A DNA stretch of 64,000 bases from the NCBI GenBank assembly GCA_016794245.1, contig JAEUKR010000039.1:1-64000 (forward strand), written 5' to 3'. Below, piece by piece: positions 45,817-56,079 of this stretch (the first letter of the stretch is position 1; each line of letters begins with the position of its first letter). The notes beneath the pieces are model-generated. The model made no database searches. It was not told the DNA's origin and saw nothing but the letters and a program-made list of their open reading frames with translations. Origin of the DNA: Caedimonas sp. (GTDB lineage Bacteria > Pseudomonadota > Alphaproteobacteria > Caedimonadales > Caedimonadaceae). Made by a program: the position numbers and the translations under genes.

Positions 45817-46233
45817 TTATGATTTTTTGGAAAACATTTGCAGCATACGTTGCGTAACAATAAAGCCGCCAAAGATATTGACAGAGGCTAGAACCACCGC
45901 CAAGAAACCCATGACCTTGGCCAGTCCAAACTCTTGCAGGCCCGCCGCCAACAGCGCGCCTACGATGATGACGCTTGAAATCGCATTAGTGACAGCCATC
46001 AAGGGCGAGTGCAGGGCGGGCGTCACGCGCCATACCACGTAATATCCCACAAACACTGCCAATACAAAAACGGTTAGCCCGATCATAAACGGAGAATGCC
46101 CTCCCTGGACAGCCGTTTCCGCCGCACGCTGCGCTATCTCCACGTTTTGTTGAAATTCTCCCAGGCTTTGAGCTAACGCAGCCGCTTTTTGAGCGAGTTC
46201 GGCTGCTTTTTCAGTGATATGATCGAATATCAT
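45817..46233 (-). CDS. pntA2: NAD(P) transhydrogenase alpha subunit 2
   Basis: A 138-residue membrane subunit, the N-terminal part of transhydrogenase domain II. Four hydrophobic segments follow a helical lead ([20 protein letters not shown]); [20 protein letters not shown] is conserved. A split alpha chain, as in Rhodospirillum rubrum, is usual for alphaproteobacteria. It lies 12 bases after pntA1. Confidence 0.95.
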   Translation of the reverse strand: MIFDHITEKAAELAQKAAALAQSLGEFQQNVEIAQRAAETAVQGGHSPFMIGLTVFVLAVFVGYYVVWRVTPALHSPLMAVTNAISSVIIVGALLAAGLQEFGLAKVMGFLAVVLASVNIFGGFIVTQRMLQMFSKKS

Positions 46234-46245
46234 GAAACCTTCTCC

Positions 46246-47391
46246 TTACTTTCCGTCAAATTGGGGATGAATGATTTTCCCCCCCTGCGTGATCGCCGTT
46301 GCCTTGATGATCTCGTCCTCAAGATTAATGTGTAGCTTTTTTTGTTCGTTGTCCCACAAAAGAGTCAGGAAATTCAGCATATTTCGCGCATATAAGGCGC
46401 TGGCGTCCCTGGCGATTCTTGAAGACAAATTTCCATACCCGCAAATTTTCACGCCATGCTTTTCGATCACTTTGCCAAGTTCGGATCCTTCCACGTTTCC
46501 GCCCGCCTCCACCGCCATGTCAATGATGACCGAACCTTCTTTCATGTCGCGAATCATTGGCTCGGTAATCAGTCGAGGAGCAGGCTTGCCGGGAATCAAG
46601 GCTGTGGTGACGATAACGTCATTTTTCTTTACCGTTTCATGAATTTTTTCCGCCTGGCGCTTTTGATAATCGATGCTCATTTCCTTTGCGTATCCGCCTG
46701 TCCCTTCTCCCGCCTCTTCGCTTTCCACGGAGATGAAGGAAGCTCCGAGGCTTTCCACTTGTTCCCTGGCGGCCGCTCTTACATCGAAAGCAGAGACGAT
46801 GGCGCCCAAACGCCGCGCTGTGGCAATCGCTTGCAAGCCGGCAACGCCTGCTCCCAGGATTAATGCTCTTGCAGGCGGTACTGTTCCCGCTGCTGTCATC
46901 ATCATCGGAAAAACTCGTCCAAACAAGGCTGATGCCTCGATGACCGCCCGATATCCAGCGAGGTTACTTTGCGAAGAGAGAACATCCATCGCTTGGGCAC
47001 GCGTAATGCGCGGCGCCAGTTCTAATGAAAGAGCATTAATTTTTCGTGCGGCATAGTCTTTAAATTGTTCGGGCGCCGTATGAGGGGACAGCATCGCGAT
47101 CAGTGTTGATCCTTCGGGAAGCGCGGCAATCTCGTCGATGCCTCCTTCTTCCTTAGAGAGCGGACGCTGCACTTTCAGCACGATGTCCGCCTTTTGAACG
47201 CAGGCAGCAAAATCTTTTGCAAGGTGCGCTCCTGCTGTTTTATAGTCCTCATCCCGAATAGCCGAAGCCAACCCCGCGCCTTTTTCGACGATCACCTCAA
47301 AACCCAGGGCGATCATCTTTTTCACCGTTTCGGCAGAAGCGGCAACGCGCGTCTCATGAAGTCTCCGCTCTTTTACGATAGCTACTTTCAT
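46246..47391 (-). CDS. pntA1: NAD(P) transhydrogenase alpha subunit 1
   Basis: A 381-residue soluble NAD(H)-binding subunit (domain I), related to alanine dehydrogenase. MKVAIVKERRLHETRVAASA opens it. The nucleotide fold is ARALILGAGVAGLQAIATAR and the mobile loop region is EMSIDYQKRQAEKIHETVKK. Length fits the three-subunit enzyme. First gene of the operon. Confidence 0.96.
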   Translation of the reverse strand: MKVAIVKERRLHETRVAASAETVKKMIALGFEVIVEKGAGLASAIRDEDYKTAGAHLAKDFAACVQKADIVLKVQRPLSKEEGGIDEIAALPEGSTLIAMLSPHTAPEQFKDYAARKINALSLELAPRITRAQAMDVLSSQSNLAGYRAVIEASALFGRVFPMMMTAAGTVPPARALILGAGVAGLQAIATARRLGAIVSAFDVRAAAREQVESLGASFISVESEEAGEGTGGYAKEMSIDYQKRQAEKIHETVKKNDVIVTTALIPGKPAPRLITEPMIRDMKEGSVIIDMAVEAGGNVEGSELGKVIEKHGVKICGYGNLSSRIARDASALYARNMLNFLTLLWDNEQKKLHINLEDEIIKATAITQGGKIIHPQFDGK

Positions 47392-47585
47392 CCTGTCCTT
47401 CGTCGCTGTTGATCAAACGCTCTTTATTTCTTAACACAGCTTTTGCTCTATCGTAAGAGCCTGCCAAAAAAACTTTTTATTCTTTTCGGACAATTTTAAT
47501 AGAATTATGATAAATAAGTGATAATTTTGAATCGATTGACGCGAATGATACGGGATGGGCGGCGTACAGGCTTGAGATAGATAAA

Positions 47586-47660
47586 ATAATGGACTTCTTC
47601 CAAGATCTGAATCTGACGCAGGGATTTTCAGGCAAAAGCGAACTCAAAATCTTTGTAGAA
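47586..47660 (-). repeat. Family B repeat, rearranged copy B7
   Basis: AATGGACTTCTTCCAAGATC opens like the left arm, but the core CGCAGGGATTTTCAGGCAAA is the reverse complement of the core in B6. The middle thus appears inverted relative to the outer arm. The 346-base spacer between pntA1 and tRNA-His holds this copy and the tRNA promoter; nothing else is evident. Confidence 0.55.
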
Positions 47661-47697
47661 CCTGAAATTAACTTTAGAGAATAATGTTATCATGGTC

Positions 47698-47726
47698 TTG
47701 ACGTCGATCGTTCAAGCGGCTAAAGA
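47698..47726 (+). promoter_or_regulatory. Promoter of tRNA-His
   Basis: TTGACG (47698-47703), a 17-base spacer, and TAAAGA (47721-47726) lie just upstream of the tRNA; transcription would start about 5 bases before it. Confidence 0.6.
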
Positions 47727-47737
47727 TTTTGTGTTGT

Positions 47738-47815
47738 GGCGAGCGTAGCTCAGTTGGTTAGAGCGCCAGTTTGTGGCACTGGAGGTCGTGGGTTCAAGAC
47801 CCATCGTTCGCCCCA
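47738..47815 (+). tRNA. tRNA-His (GTG)
   Basis: The cloverleaf is complete: acceptor GCGAGCG pairs with CGTTCGC, with an extra 5' G opposite the discriminator C, as in all histidine tRNAs. The anticodon stem CCAGT/ACTGG encloses TTGTGGC, giving anticodon GTG. The T-arm is GTGGG TTCAAGA CCCAT. CCA is encoded at 47813-47815. Confidence 0.97.
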
Positions 47816-47875
47816 TATATACACATCTAAAGTAAATGTTTATAAAAAGGGTGTGTATAAAAAGGGAGAGAAGGC

Positions 47876-50572
47876 GTGTCACGCATAGGGCATGATCAAT
47901 TCGGGACAGAGAAAATCCTTAAAGTCGGAGAGCAAACCTATCACTATTTTTCTTTGCGTGAAGTTGAGAAGCATATAGCGGGGCTTGAGCGTCTGCCTTT
48001 TTCATTGAAGGTTTTGCTTGAAAATCTGCTGCGTCATGAAAATGGCCGAACGGTGACGATTGAAGATATCAGGGCTTTAGGAGAATGGAGCAAAAAGCGA
48101 TGTTCCGCGCGTGAGATTGCCTTTCAGCCTGCGCGTGTCCTGATGCAGGATTTTACGGGCGTGCCTGCCGTGGTGGATCTGGCGGCGATGCGCGAGACGA
48201 TTGCGCAGCTGGGAGGAAAACCCGATCAAATCAATCCCCTGGTTCCGGTTGATCTTGTCATTGATCATTCCGTTATGGTTGACGAATATGCTTCTCCTGA
48301 AGCGTTTCGTCATAATGTACAGAAAGAATACGCACGCAACCGGGAGCGCTACGCTTTCCTGGAGTGGGGACAAAAAGCGTTCAATAATTTTCGCGTTGTA
48401 CCGCCGGGAACAGGCATTTGTCATCAAGTAAACCTCGAATATCTTGGTCAGGTCGTGTGGATCGCTCACCAGGAGGGCAAAACCTATGCTTATCCCGACA
48501 CTTTGGTGGGAACCGATAGCCATACGACGATGATCAATGGTCTTTCCGTTCTGGGCTGGGGCGTGGGCGGCATTGAAGCGGAAGCGGCTATGCTTGGCCA
48601 GCCTGTTTCGATGCTCATTCCGGAAGTGATTGGATTTAAGTTGCGGGGCAGGCTGCGTGAAGGCGCGACCGCTACGGATCTGGTGTTGACGCTGACGCAA
48701 ATGTTAAGAAATCATGGTGTGGTCAACAAGTTCGTTGAATTCTATGGGGAAGGCTTGGCGCACATGTCGATCGCGGATCGTGCGACGGTTGCCAATATGT
48801 CTCCTGAGTTCGGAGCCACATGCGCTTTCTTTCCGGTCGATCTTGAAACATTGCGTTATCTTGAATTTACAGGCCGGGATTCACAGCGTATCAGGTTGGT
48901 TGAAGCGTATGCCAAAGAACAGGGTTTTTGGCGAAGCGATGCCATGCCCGATCCGGTCTTTACCCAAACGCTGGAATTGGATCTTGGCGAGGTTGAGCCA
49001 ACGCTTGCGGGACCAAAACGGCCTCAGGACAAGGTGCGGCTTTCAAAGTCCGTGGAATCCGTCGTAACGGCGTTGAGAAACGATGGGGTCGATATTCATA
49101 AAAAGGTTCTGGTGATCGTCAAGGGAGGAGAGTCGTTCGAGCTTGAAAATGGTCATGTCGTGATTGCCGCCATCACCAGCTGCACAAATACCTCCAATCC
49201 TTCCGTTATGGTGGGCGCGGGTTTGTTGGCGCGCAACGCGCAAGAAAAGGGTCTGAGAGTAAAGCCTTGGGTGAAAACATCGCTTGCGCCTGGATCGCAG
49301 GTGGTGACGGATTATCTCGAAAGGGCGGGGCTGCAATCCGTCCTGGACGCGATGGGCTTTCATCTCGTGGGATACGGTTGTACGACGTGTATTGGAAACT
49401 CAGGCCCCTTTTTGCCAGAGATTGCGAAAGCGATCGAAGAACATGACCTTTCTGTCGTCAGCGTCCTTTCCGGCAACCGCAACTTTGAAGGCCGTATCCA
49501 TCCTCAAGTCAAACATAGCTATCTTGCGTCGCCCCTGTTGGTTGTCGCTTATGCTCTCGCCGGTTCCATGAAACTTGATTTGACCAAAGACTCCCTGGGC
49601 ATCGGTAAAGATAGCAAACCGGTTTATTTAAAGGACATTTGGCCGTCTGACAGGGACATCCAGCGTGCTGTCGCGCAGAGTTTAACGCCTGAGATGTTCC
49701 ATAAACGATATGCCGAAGTTTTTAGGGGTGATGAAGAATGGCGCTCTTTGGCTAAAAGCGCGTCAACCTTGACTTATGGGTGGGATCCTCAAAGCACATA
49801 TGTCAAATTGCCGCCGTTTTTTGATCATATGGTATCAACGCCCCAGAAATTGATGGCTATTCATAAGGCGCGCCCTCTTGCCATTTTAGGGGATAGCATC
49901 ACAACTGATCATATTTCCCCCGCGGGTTCTATCAACCGCGATGGTCCGGCAGGGAAGTATCTGGCGGAACGTCAGGTCATGGTTGCGGATTTTAACTCTT
50001 ATGGTTCGCGTCGCGGCAACCACGAAGTCATGATGCGGGGAACGTTTGCCAATATTCGTCTCAGAAATGAAATGATTCCTGAAACGTCAGGAGGAGTGAC
50101 AAGACACTACCCAAGCGGGGAAGCGCTTTCGATTTATGATGCCGCGATGCGTTATCAGCAGGAGCAGGTTCCTTTGGTGATTATCGCGGGTCGTGAGTAT
50201 GGCACAGGCTCTTCCCGTGATTGGGCGGCAAAGGGTACCCGTCTTTTGGGCGTAAAAGCGGTGATTGCTGAGAGTTTTGAGCGCATCCACCGTTCTAACC
50301 TGGTGGGGATGGGGGTTTTGCCGCTGGAGTTTAAGTCGGGACTCGATCGCAAGACCCTGAAGCTCACGGGGGAAGAACGGTTTGACGTGACGGGTTTTGA
50401 ACGGGAACTGAAGCCGCATATGGATGTTCACTGCATCATCCATCGTCCCGACGGTATTCACGAGTCGATTGAATTGCGCTGTCGAATTGATACGCTTGAT
50501 GAGGTCGAATACTTCTCGAATGGCGGTATTTTGCATTATGTCCTCAGGAATCTGGCGACTGCGGCGGCGTGA
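47876..50572 (+). CDS. acnA: Aconitate hydratase A
   Basis: An 898-residue iron-sulfur TCA enzyme interconverting citrate and isocitrate, of the AcnA/IRP type. Cluster cysteines lie in [20 protein letters not shown] and [20 protein letters not shown]. The swivel domain has [20 protein letters not shown]. It starts at GTG, with a GGGAGAGAAGG run upstream. It is monocistronic and followed by repeat A13. Length is normal. Confidence 0.97.
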   Translation: MSRIGHDQFGTEKILKVGEQTYHYFSLREVEKHIAGLERLPFSLKVLLENLLRHENGRTVTIEDIRALGEWSKKRCSAREIAFQPARVLMQDFTGVPAVVDLAAMRETIAQLGGKPDQINPLVPVDLVIDHSVMVDEYASPEAFRHNVQKEYARNRERYAFLEWGQKAFNNFRVVPPGTGICHQVNLEYLGQVVWIAHQEGKTYAYPDTLVGTDSHTTMINGLSVLGWGVGGIEAEAAMLGQPVSMLIPEVIGFKLRGRLREGATATDLVLTLTQMLRNHGVVNKFVEFYGEGLAHMSIADRATVANMSPEFGATCAFFPVDLETLRYLEFTGRDSQRIRLVEAYAKEQGFWRSDAMPDPVFTQTLELDLGEVEPTLAGPKRPQDKVRLSKSVESVVTALRNDGVDIHKKVLVIVKGGESFELENGHVVIAAITSCTNTSNPSVMVGAGLLARNAQEKGLRVKPWVKTSLAPGSQVVTDYLERAGLQSVLDAMGFHLVGYGCTTCIGNSGPFLPEIAKAIEEHDLSVVSVLSGNRNFEGRIHPQVKHSYLASPLLVVAYALAGSMKLDLTKDSLGIGKDSKPVYLKDIWPSDRDIQRAVAQSLTPEMFHKRYAEVFRGDEEWRSLAKSASTLTYGWDPQSTYVKLPPFFDHMVSTPQKLMAIHKARPLAILGDSITTDHISPAGSINRDGPAGKYLAERQVMVADFNSYGSRRGNHEVMMRGTFANIRLRNEMIPETSGGVTRHYPSGEALSIYDAAMRYQQEQVPLVIIAGREYGTGSSRDWAAKGTRLLGVKAVIAESFERIHRSNLVGMGVLPLEFKSGLDRKTLKLTGEERFDVTGFERELKPHMDVHCIIHRPDGIHESIELRCRIDTLDEVEYFSNGGILHYVLRNLATAAA

Positions 50573-50599
50573 GTGGGGGGTCAGGGATTCCCGGAAGAG

Positions 50600-50702
50600 A
50601 CAAATATTTCTCGCCTTTCAGGATTTGGTAAGCCAGGCAAGCAGGATTCAGGATTCGCCGCGCGTTTCATACCCACCGTTTGAAATACTTTGAATATGAC
50701 TT
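50600..50702 (+). repeat. Family A repeat, diverged copy A13
   Basis: Left side TTCTCGCCTTTCAGGATTTG; right side CACCGTTTGAAATACTTTGA then ATATGAC. The core is shortened (GATTCGCCGCGCGTTTCATA). It lies between acnA and the glutamate dehydrogenase gene. Confidence 0.6.
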
Positions 50703-50729
50703 GGTTTATCGAGTATCCTGTCTCGTGGA

Positions 50730-53700
50730 ATGATGAAGAGAGGTGATGATGTGAACCCGTCCCAACAAAATGATAAAAATCAACTTCTTGATCAACTTGT
50801 TTCCGCTGTTTTTGAGCGCACGCAATCCTCTGACCACAAGATCGTTGACAAGTTTATTCGTCAATTTAGCGTCAACTCTGCCTATGAAGATTTGAGGAAG
50901 CTTCCGCTAGAGCGGTTGGCGGCAAGTTTGGCTGAAATGTGGGAATTTATCAAACGTCGCCTCCCTGGAGAGCCTAAAGTCAAAGTGTATTATTGGAAAC
51001 CGGATTTTCCAACGCCTCTGGCTGATCGTATCGTCATTCATATTATTAACGATGATATGCCTTTTCTGGTGGATTCTTTGCTTGAGCTGCTTCATGAGTA
51101 TCATCTCAAATCTCGTCGCGTTATCCATCCTGTTTTAAAAGTCAAGCGGGATTCAAAAGGGGATTTGACCCATATTTTTTCCTATGATCAAAAAGAGGCG
51201 CCAGGCGCCGCCTTTGAATCGGTGATTCATTGCGAGATCGTGGATCGTATTTCCCCTGATTTGGTCCCTGAGATTGAAGCCAGGATTCACAAGGTCTTGA
51301 CGCATGTTCGTCTTGCGACGCGCGATTGGCAAAAAATGTGCGCCCAAACGGATGAAGTCATTGGAGAAGTCAAGGCAAAATACGGGGCATTAGAGGATCC
51401 TGACGGTTTTGAAGAGACGATTCATTTTCTTGAGTGGATGAAAGAAGAGCATTTCACCTATTTGGGGTATGGACTGTTTGATTTCACTTCACAGGAAGGC
51501 AAGGTTTTGCGTCATTTCAAATGTCGCCATCCTTTGGGCATTTTATTTGATGAGGATCTTCAGGATTTGGGCAATATTTTTAAAGGGGTCGCTTTCAATA
51601 AACAAACGCGACGGTATTTATTCGACCCGCAGATCTTGCTGATTAACAAGGCAAGCGTCATTTCTCTTGTGCATCGCGGGGTGGCTCTGGATGTGATTGG
51701 CATCAAACGGATTGATGCCCAGAATCAAATCACGGGTATTCATCTTTTCCTGGGTCTTTTTACCTCGATTGCTTATGACAGCAGCGCCCGAGATATTCCT
51801 CTCCTCAGGCGTAAGGTTGAACATATTTTAGACTATGCGGGCCTTTCTCCGAATTGGCATGATGGAAAAGCGTTGATTCATATTCTGGATTCATTGCCGC
51901 GTGATGATCTTTTTCAGGCGTCTGTGCCTGAGTTAACGGCGATCGGAACGGCGATTCTGAATCTTCAGGAACGTCAGCGTCTTGCCCTTTTCATACGTCG
52001 TGACCAGTTCAATCGGTTCCTGTCTTGCCTTGTTTATGTGCCGCGTGATCGTTTTGATTCAGATTTATGTGAACGAATGGGACAGATTTTAGCCCAGGAA
52101 TTGAAGGGACGCCTTAGTGATTACAAGGCTCAGTTCGGCTCTTTGGTTTTGGCGCGTGTTCACTATATTCTGTCTTTTGAAGAAGCGATTGCGGAGGAAA
52201 TTGATCTTGCTCAAATTGAACAGAAACTGGTTATTGCCGCGCGTTCCTGGCTTGATGACCTTCGAATCATGTTGCATGGCGCCTATGGCGATTATAAGGG
52301 CCCCCAGATTTACCGCGCTTACAGAGGCGCATTTTCAAAGGGCTATCAGGAATGTTTTAAGGGAACAGAGATTATTGAAGATATAGAAGCACTCAGGCGC
52401 GTTCAGGAATCACAGGAACTTGAGGCGCGCGTTTATCAGACTGACGCGTCTTTGGGAGAATCTCCGGATTTGGAAGAGGACGTGAGACTAAAGGTCTATC
52501 ATCCGAAAACCATCGTTCCTCTTTCAGATATTTTGCCTGTTCTGGAAAATCTCGATCTTCGCATTATTGAGGAAAATTCATACAGTATCACCCCTGAGGG
52601 AGCAACAGATTCTTTCTGGGTTCATGATTTTAAGTTTCAAAGCCGCGGTGGTCAGAAAAATGGTCATTTGATCCAGGCGTCCGATCGTTTTCTGGAAGCG
52701 TTTTATGCGGTACACAGGAAATTGATCGAAGATGACGGGTTTAACCGTTTGGTGCTCAGGGCGGGTCTCACGGTACGCCAGTGCCTGATTTTGCGTGTCT
52801 ACAGCAAATATCTCAGGCAACTTCAATTTCCTTTCAGCCGCGAGTACATCGAACAGACCTTGTTAAGGTACCCTGAGATAACGTCCAAAATCGTCGAGCT
52901 TTTTGAGCAAAAGTTTGATCCCGCGATTGCTATGGAGGATGCACCTTTAAGGGAAAAAATTCTTGAAGAGCTTGAGAAGATTGAAAACCCTGATGAAGAT
53001 AAAATCCTCAGACGTTATATGAATCTCGTCGTCGCTTCTGTGCGAACCAATTATTTTCAACGTCAGGCTGACGGAACACCCAAGTCTTACATTTCTGTCA
53101 AATTTGACTCTGGCGAAATTGATGAGATGCCGCTTCCACGGCCTGTGTATGAAATTTTCGTCTATTCCACCCGATTCGAGGGCATTCATCTGCGTGGGGG
53201 GAAAGTGGCGCGGGGGGGCATTCGATGGTCAGATCGTTTTGAAGATTTCCGTACGGAAATTCTAAGCCTTGTTAAAGCACAGATGGTCAAAAACACGATC
53301 ATCGTTCCCACAGGATCGAAGGGAGGATTTATCGTTAAGTCTCAGCTTGTCAATCCTCTGGGTGATGACGTGATGGCGGAAGCGATCGAGTGTTATCAAA
53401 ACTTTATGCGAGGACTTCTCGATCTTACGGACAATCTGGAGCAAGGGCATCTTGTGAAGCCTCGTGACGTTGTGTGTTGGGATGGACAGGATCCTTACCT
53501 TGTGGTTGCGGCTGACAAGGGGACGGCAACTTTCTCTGATACTGCGAATGCCGTCGCGCGCGCGTATGGTTTTTGGCTGGATGACGCTTTTGCTTCTGGT
53601 GGCTCGACGGGCTATGACCATAAGAAAATAGCCATCACGGCGCGAGGAGCTTGGGAATCCGTGAAACGGCATTTTCTGGAAGCGGGAATTAACATTGAGA

Positions 53701-55607
53701 AGACTCCTTTTAAAGTTGTCGGCATCGGAGACATGTCAGGCGATGTTTTTGGCAATGGTATGTTGCTTTCCCGCAAAATCAGGTTAATCGCCGCTTTCAA
53801 TCATCAACATATTTTTATTGATCCCGCGCCCGATCCGGACGTCAGCTTTGAAGAACGTCAACGGCTTTTCAATTTAACGCGATCAACTTGGAAAGATTAT
53901 AACCCGAAGCTGATATCGCCAGGCGGAGGCATCTTTGAGCGTCGCGCCAAAAGCATTTCTCTTTCTCTGGAAATCCAGAATATGTTGGGCCTTCAAATTC
54001 CCGAAATGACACCCACGGAACTTGTTAAAAAACTTTTGACGGTTAATACAGATCTTTTATGGTTTGGCGGCATCGGAACGTTTGTGAAATCTTCCCACGA
54101 GTCTCATTCAGACGTCAGTGATCGAAGCAATGACCTTATCCGCGTCAATGGAAAAGACTTGCGGTGTCGGGTGATTGGAGAAGGGGCGAATCTGGGAGTC
54201 ACGCAACTGGGGCGTATTGAATTTGCTCAGAAAGGAGGACGCATAAATACCGATGCGATTGATAATTCGGGAGGGGTTGATTGCTCTGATCACGAGGTGA
54301 ACATAAAGATTCTCTTCAGGACATTGATTGATCGAAAAGAGCTGATCTTTGAAACTCGCAATAAGCTGTTGGCGGAAATGACATCTCAGGTCGCGGATCT
54401 CGTATTGAAAAATAATTATGCCCAGGCCCAGGCTCTTTCTCTTGTCGAAGCTCAGGGAATGAAGGCGCTTGATGAACAAATCAAGCTGGTTCGATATTTG
54501 GAGGGCAAGGGCAAGCTTAATCGTGCGATTGAATATCTGCCGGATGACAGCGCTTTCGCAGAGATGCAGAAAACCCAGAAATCTTTGACGCGCCCGGAGA
54601 TTGCGGTACTGATGGCTTATGCCAAGATTGCCTGTTACGAGGACATTGTGGGGTCCTCCCTGATGGATGATTTTGCGCTGGAAGAGGAGCTGATTGGTTA
54701 TTTCCCCAAAACTCTTCAAGCAAACTATCGTGAAAGCATTTTAACTCACCCGCTAAAGCGCGAGATTATCGCAACGGTGATTACGAATGATCTTGTCAAT
54801 CGCCTTGGCCCCAGTTGTCTTTATGATATGACGCGCAAAATGGGTTGCCGCGTTGACGAAGCGGTCAAGGCGTATCTGATCGTACGCAAGGCTTTTGATT
54901 TGCAAAATTTGTGGCGGCAGATTGAATCTCTCGATGGTCGTATTCTCCCTGCTCATCAAATGGAAGTCATGGGGGATATTTTAGCCATTATCAGACGGAT
55001 TATGTCTTGGCTTCTGCGTCATTATCGCATCGACGAAGGTATCTTGCCCACAAGCGATGTCTTAAAGATCGGTGGTGAAAGTTTCTTGGAGAATCTTCAT
55101 GATTGCCTTGATGCGCAGACTCGAAAAACGTTGGAGAAATCAATCGCGGCTTACGAACATCTGAAAATTGGCGCTGATCTTTCTCAAAAAATCGCCGTCC
55201 TTCAGATCGCAGCCTCTTCCCCGGATATTATATTGATTGCATCGCGGACAAGCTTTCCTGTTTCACAGGTTGCAAAAATTTATTTCGAGGTCGGTGCACG
55301 TTTTTGTTTAACAGCTTTAAGACAGCGGATTGAAAGCATCAAGTCAGATAATGCGTGGCAGCGAGCCGCCCTGAATGGAGCGATTGAAGATCTGTATATG
55401 CTTCAATCCGGACTTGTGGAACAAATTCTTAACCTGAGTGGTTGCAATAAACTCGATTTTGAAGACGCCCTTATGTTCTGGATTGCTTCTCAGCAGGAAC
55501 ATATTCAGAGAATCGACGAATTAAATCAGGAACTCTTGTCTCTTGGATCACTTGATTTTGCGGCCGTCACCCTTCTTTTAAGAGAGTATCGCCGCTTGTC
55601 GCTATGA
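50730..55607 (+). CDS. NAD-specific glutamate dehydrogenase (large type)
   Basis: A 1625-residue L-GDH of the ~180 kDa bacterial class, which deaminates glutamate to 2-oxoglutarate. The long N-terminal regulatory region (FIKRRLPGEPKVKVYYWKPD onward) includes ACT-like folds. The catalytic core begins near residue 760 with HLRGGKVARGGIRWSDRFED and TIIVPTGSKGGFIVKSQLVN, followed by DMSGDVFGNGMLLSRKIRLI. The start is uncertain: ATG 50730 lacks a strong ribosome site, while GTG 50751 has AGAGG 7 bases before it. Together with aconitase it suits growth on amino acids. Confidence 0.96.
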   Translation: MMKRGDDVNPSQQNDKNQLLDQLVSAVFERTQSSDHKIVDKFIRQFSVNSAYEDLRKLPLERLAASLAEMWEFIKRRLPGEPKVKVYYWKPDFPTPLADRIVIHIINDDMPFLVDSLLELLHEYHLKSRRVIHPVLKVKRDSKGDLTHIFSYDQKEAPGAAFESVIHCEIVDRISPDLVPEIEARIHKVLTHVRLATRDWQKMCAQTDEVIGEVKAKYGALEDPDGFEETIHFLEWMKEEHFTYLGYGLFDFTSQEGKVLRHFKCRHPLGILFDEDLQDLGNIFKGVAFNKQTRRYLFDPQILLINKASVISLVHRGVALDVIGIKRIDAQNQITGIHLFLGLFTSIAYDSSARDIPLLRRKVEHILDYAGLSPNWHDGKALIHILDSLPRDDLFQASVPELTAIGTAILNLQERQRLALFIRRDQFNRFLSCLVYVPRDRFDSDLCERMGQILAQELKGRLSDYKAQFGSLVLARVHYILSFEEAIAEEIDLAQIEQKLVIAARSWLDDLRIMLHGAYGDYKGPQIYRAYRGAFSKGYQECFKGTEIIEDIEALRRVQESQELEARVYQTDASLGESPDLEEDVRLKVYHPKTIVPLSDILPVLENLDLRIIEENSYSITPEGATDSFWVHDFKFQSRGGQKNGHLIQASDRFLEAFYAVHRKLIEDDGFNRLVLRAGLTVRQCLILRVYSKYLRQLQFPFSREYIEQTLLRYPEITSKIVELFEQKFDPAIAMEDAPLREKILEELEKIENPDEDKILRRYMNLVVASVRTNYFQRQADGTPKSYISVKFDSGEIDEMPLPRPVYEIFVYSTRFEGIHLRGGKVARGGIRWSDRFEDFRTEILSLVKAQMVKNTIIVPTGSKGGFIVKSQLVNPLGDDVMAEAIECYQNFMRGLLDLTDNLEQGHLVKPRDVVCWDGQDPYLVVAADKGTATFSDTANAVARAYGFWLDDAFASGGSTGYDHKKIAITARGAWESVKRHFLEAGINIEKTPFKVVGIGDMSGDVFGNGMLLSRKIRLIAAFNHQHIFIDPAPDPDVSFEERQRLFNLTRSTWKDYNPKLISPGGGIFERRAKSISLSLEIQNMLGLQIPEMTPTELVKKLLTVNTDLLWFGGIGTFVKSSHESHSDVSDRSNDLIRVNGKDLRCRVIGEGANLGVTQLGRIEFAQKGGRINTDAIDNSGGVDCSDHEVNIKILFRTLIDRKELIFETRNKLLAEMTSQVADLVLKNNYAQAQALSLVEAQGMKALDEQIKLVRYLEGKGKLNRAIEYLPDDSAFAEMQKTQKSLTRPEIAVLMAYAKIACYEDIVGSSLMDDFALEEELIGYFPKTLQANYRESILTHPLKREIIATVITNDLVNRLGPSCLYDMTRKMGCRVDEAVKAYLIVRKAFDLQNLWRQIESLDGRILPAHQMEVMGDILAIIRRIMSWLLRHYRIDEGILPTSDVLKIGGESFLENLHDCLDAQTRKTLEKSIAAYEHLKIGADLSQKIAVLQIAASSPDIILIASRTSFPVSQVAKIYFEVGARFCLTALRQRIESIKSDNAWQRAALNGAIEDLYMLQSGLVEQILNLSGCNKLDFEDALMFWIASQQEHIQRIDELNQELLSLGSLDFAAVTLLLREYRRLSL

Positions 55608-55629
55608 AATATCAAAGAAGTCCAAGTGT

Positions 55630-56079
55630 TTATCGCTTGTGGTAAGGATGATTTTTAAGAATCTGCTGAGAGCGGTAAAGTTGTTCCATAAGCATAACGC
55701 GCACCAGCATATGGGGCCAGGTAACACGCCCGAAGGAAATAATTTTGTGTGCCTTTGATCGAATCAGAGAAGTGACCCCATAAGCGCCTCCCACGACAAA
55801 AACCACGTTTTCGTGAGGAGCGTGTTTTATGACAAAAGCCAGCGCATCACTTGAAAGATCTTCGCCTCTTTCGTCTAAAAGCACGACACAGGCATCTCGC
55901 GGAAGCGCGTCAAGGATGAGATTTTGCTCGTCAAGCTTGATCTCTTCAGCGGATCCTTTCGTTTTACTCTCAAGTTCTCTCAAAAGGAAAGAGCAGGTCA
56001 AACGTCTGGAGTAGTCATCGAAAAGCTCTTTCAGGGCGCCTGATTTCATCTTGCCGATGGCTATGATCTGTAGTCGCAT
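55630..56079 (-). CDS. rlmH: 23S rRNA pseudouridine-1915 N3-methyltransferase RlmH
   Basis: A 149-residue SPOUT methyltransferase. MRLQIIAIGKMKSGALKELF opens it, DEQNLILDALPRDACVVLLD and VVFVVGGAYGVTSLIRSKAH form the SAM-binding knot, and it ends with the conserved LMEQLYRSQQILKNHPYHK. Its 5' end overlaps the EamA gene by 19 bases. In many alphaproteobacteria it sits by rsfS and nadD, which are not here. Confidence 0.95.
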   Translation of the reverse strand: MRLQIIAIGKMKSGALKELFDDYSRRLTCSFLLRELESKTKGSAEEIKLDEQNLILDALPRDACVVLLDERGEDLSSDALAFVIKHAPHENVVFVVGGAYGVTSLIRSKAHKIISFGRVTWPHMLVRVMLMEQLYRSQQILKNHPYHKR

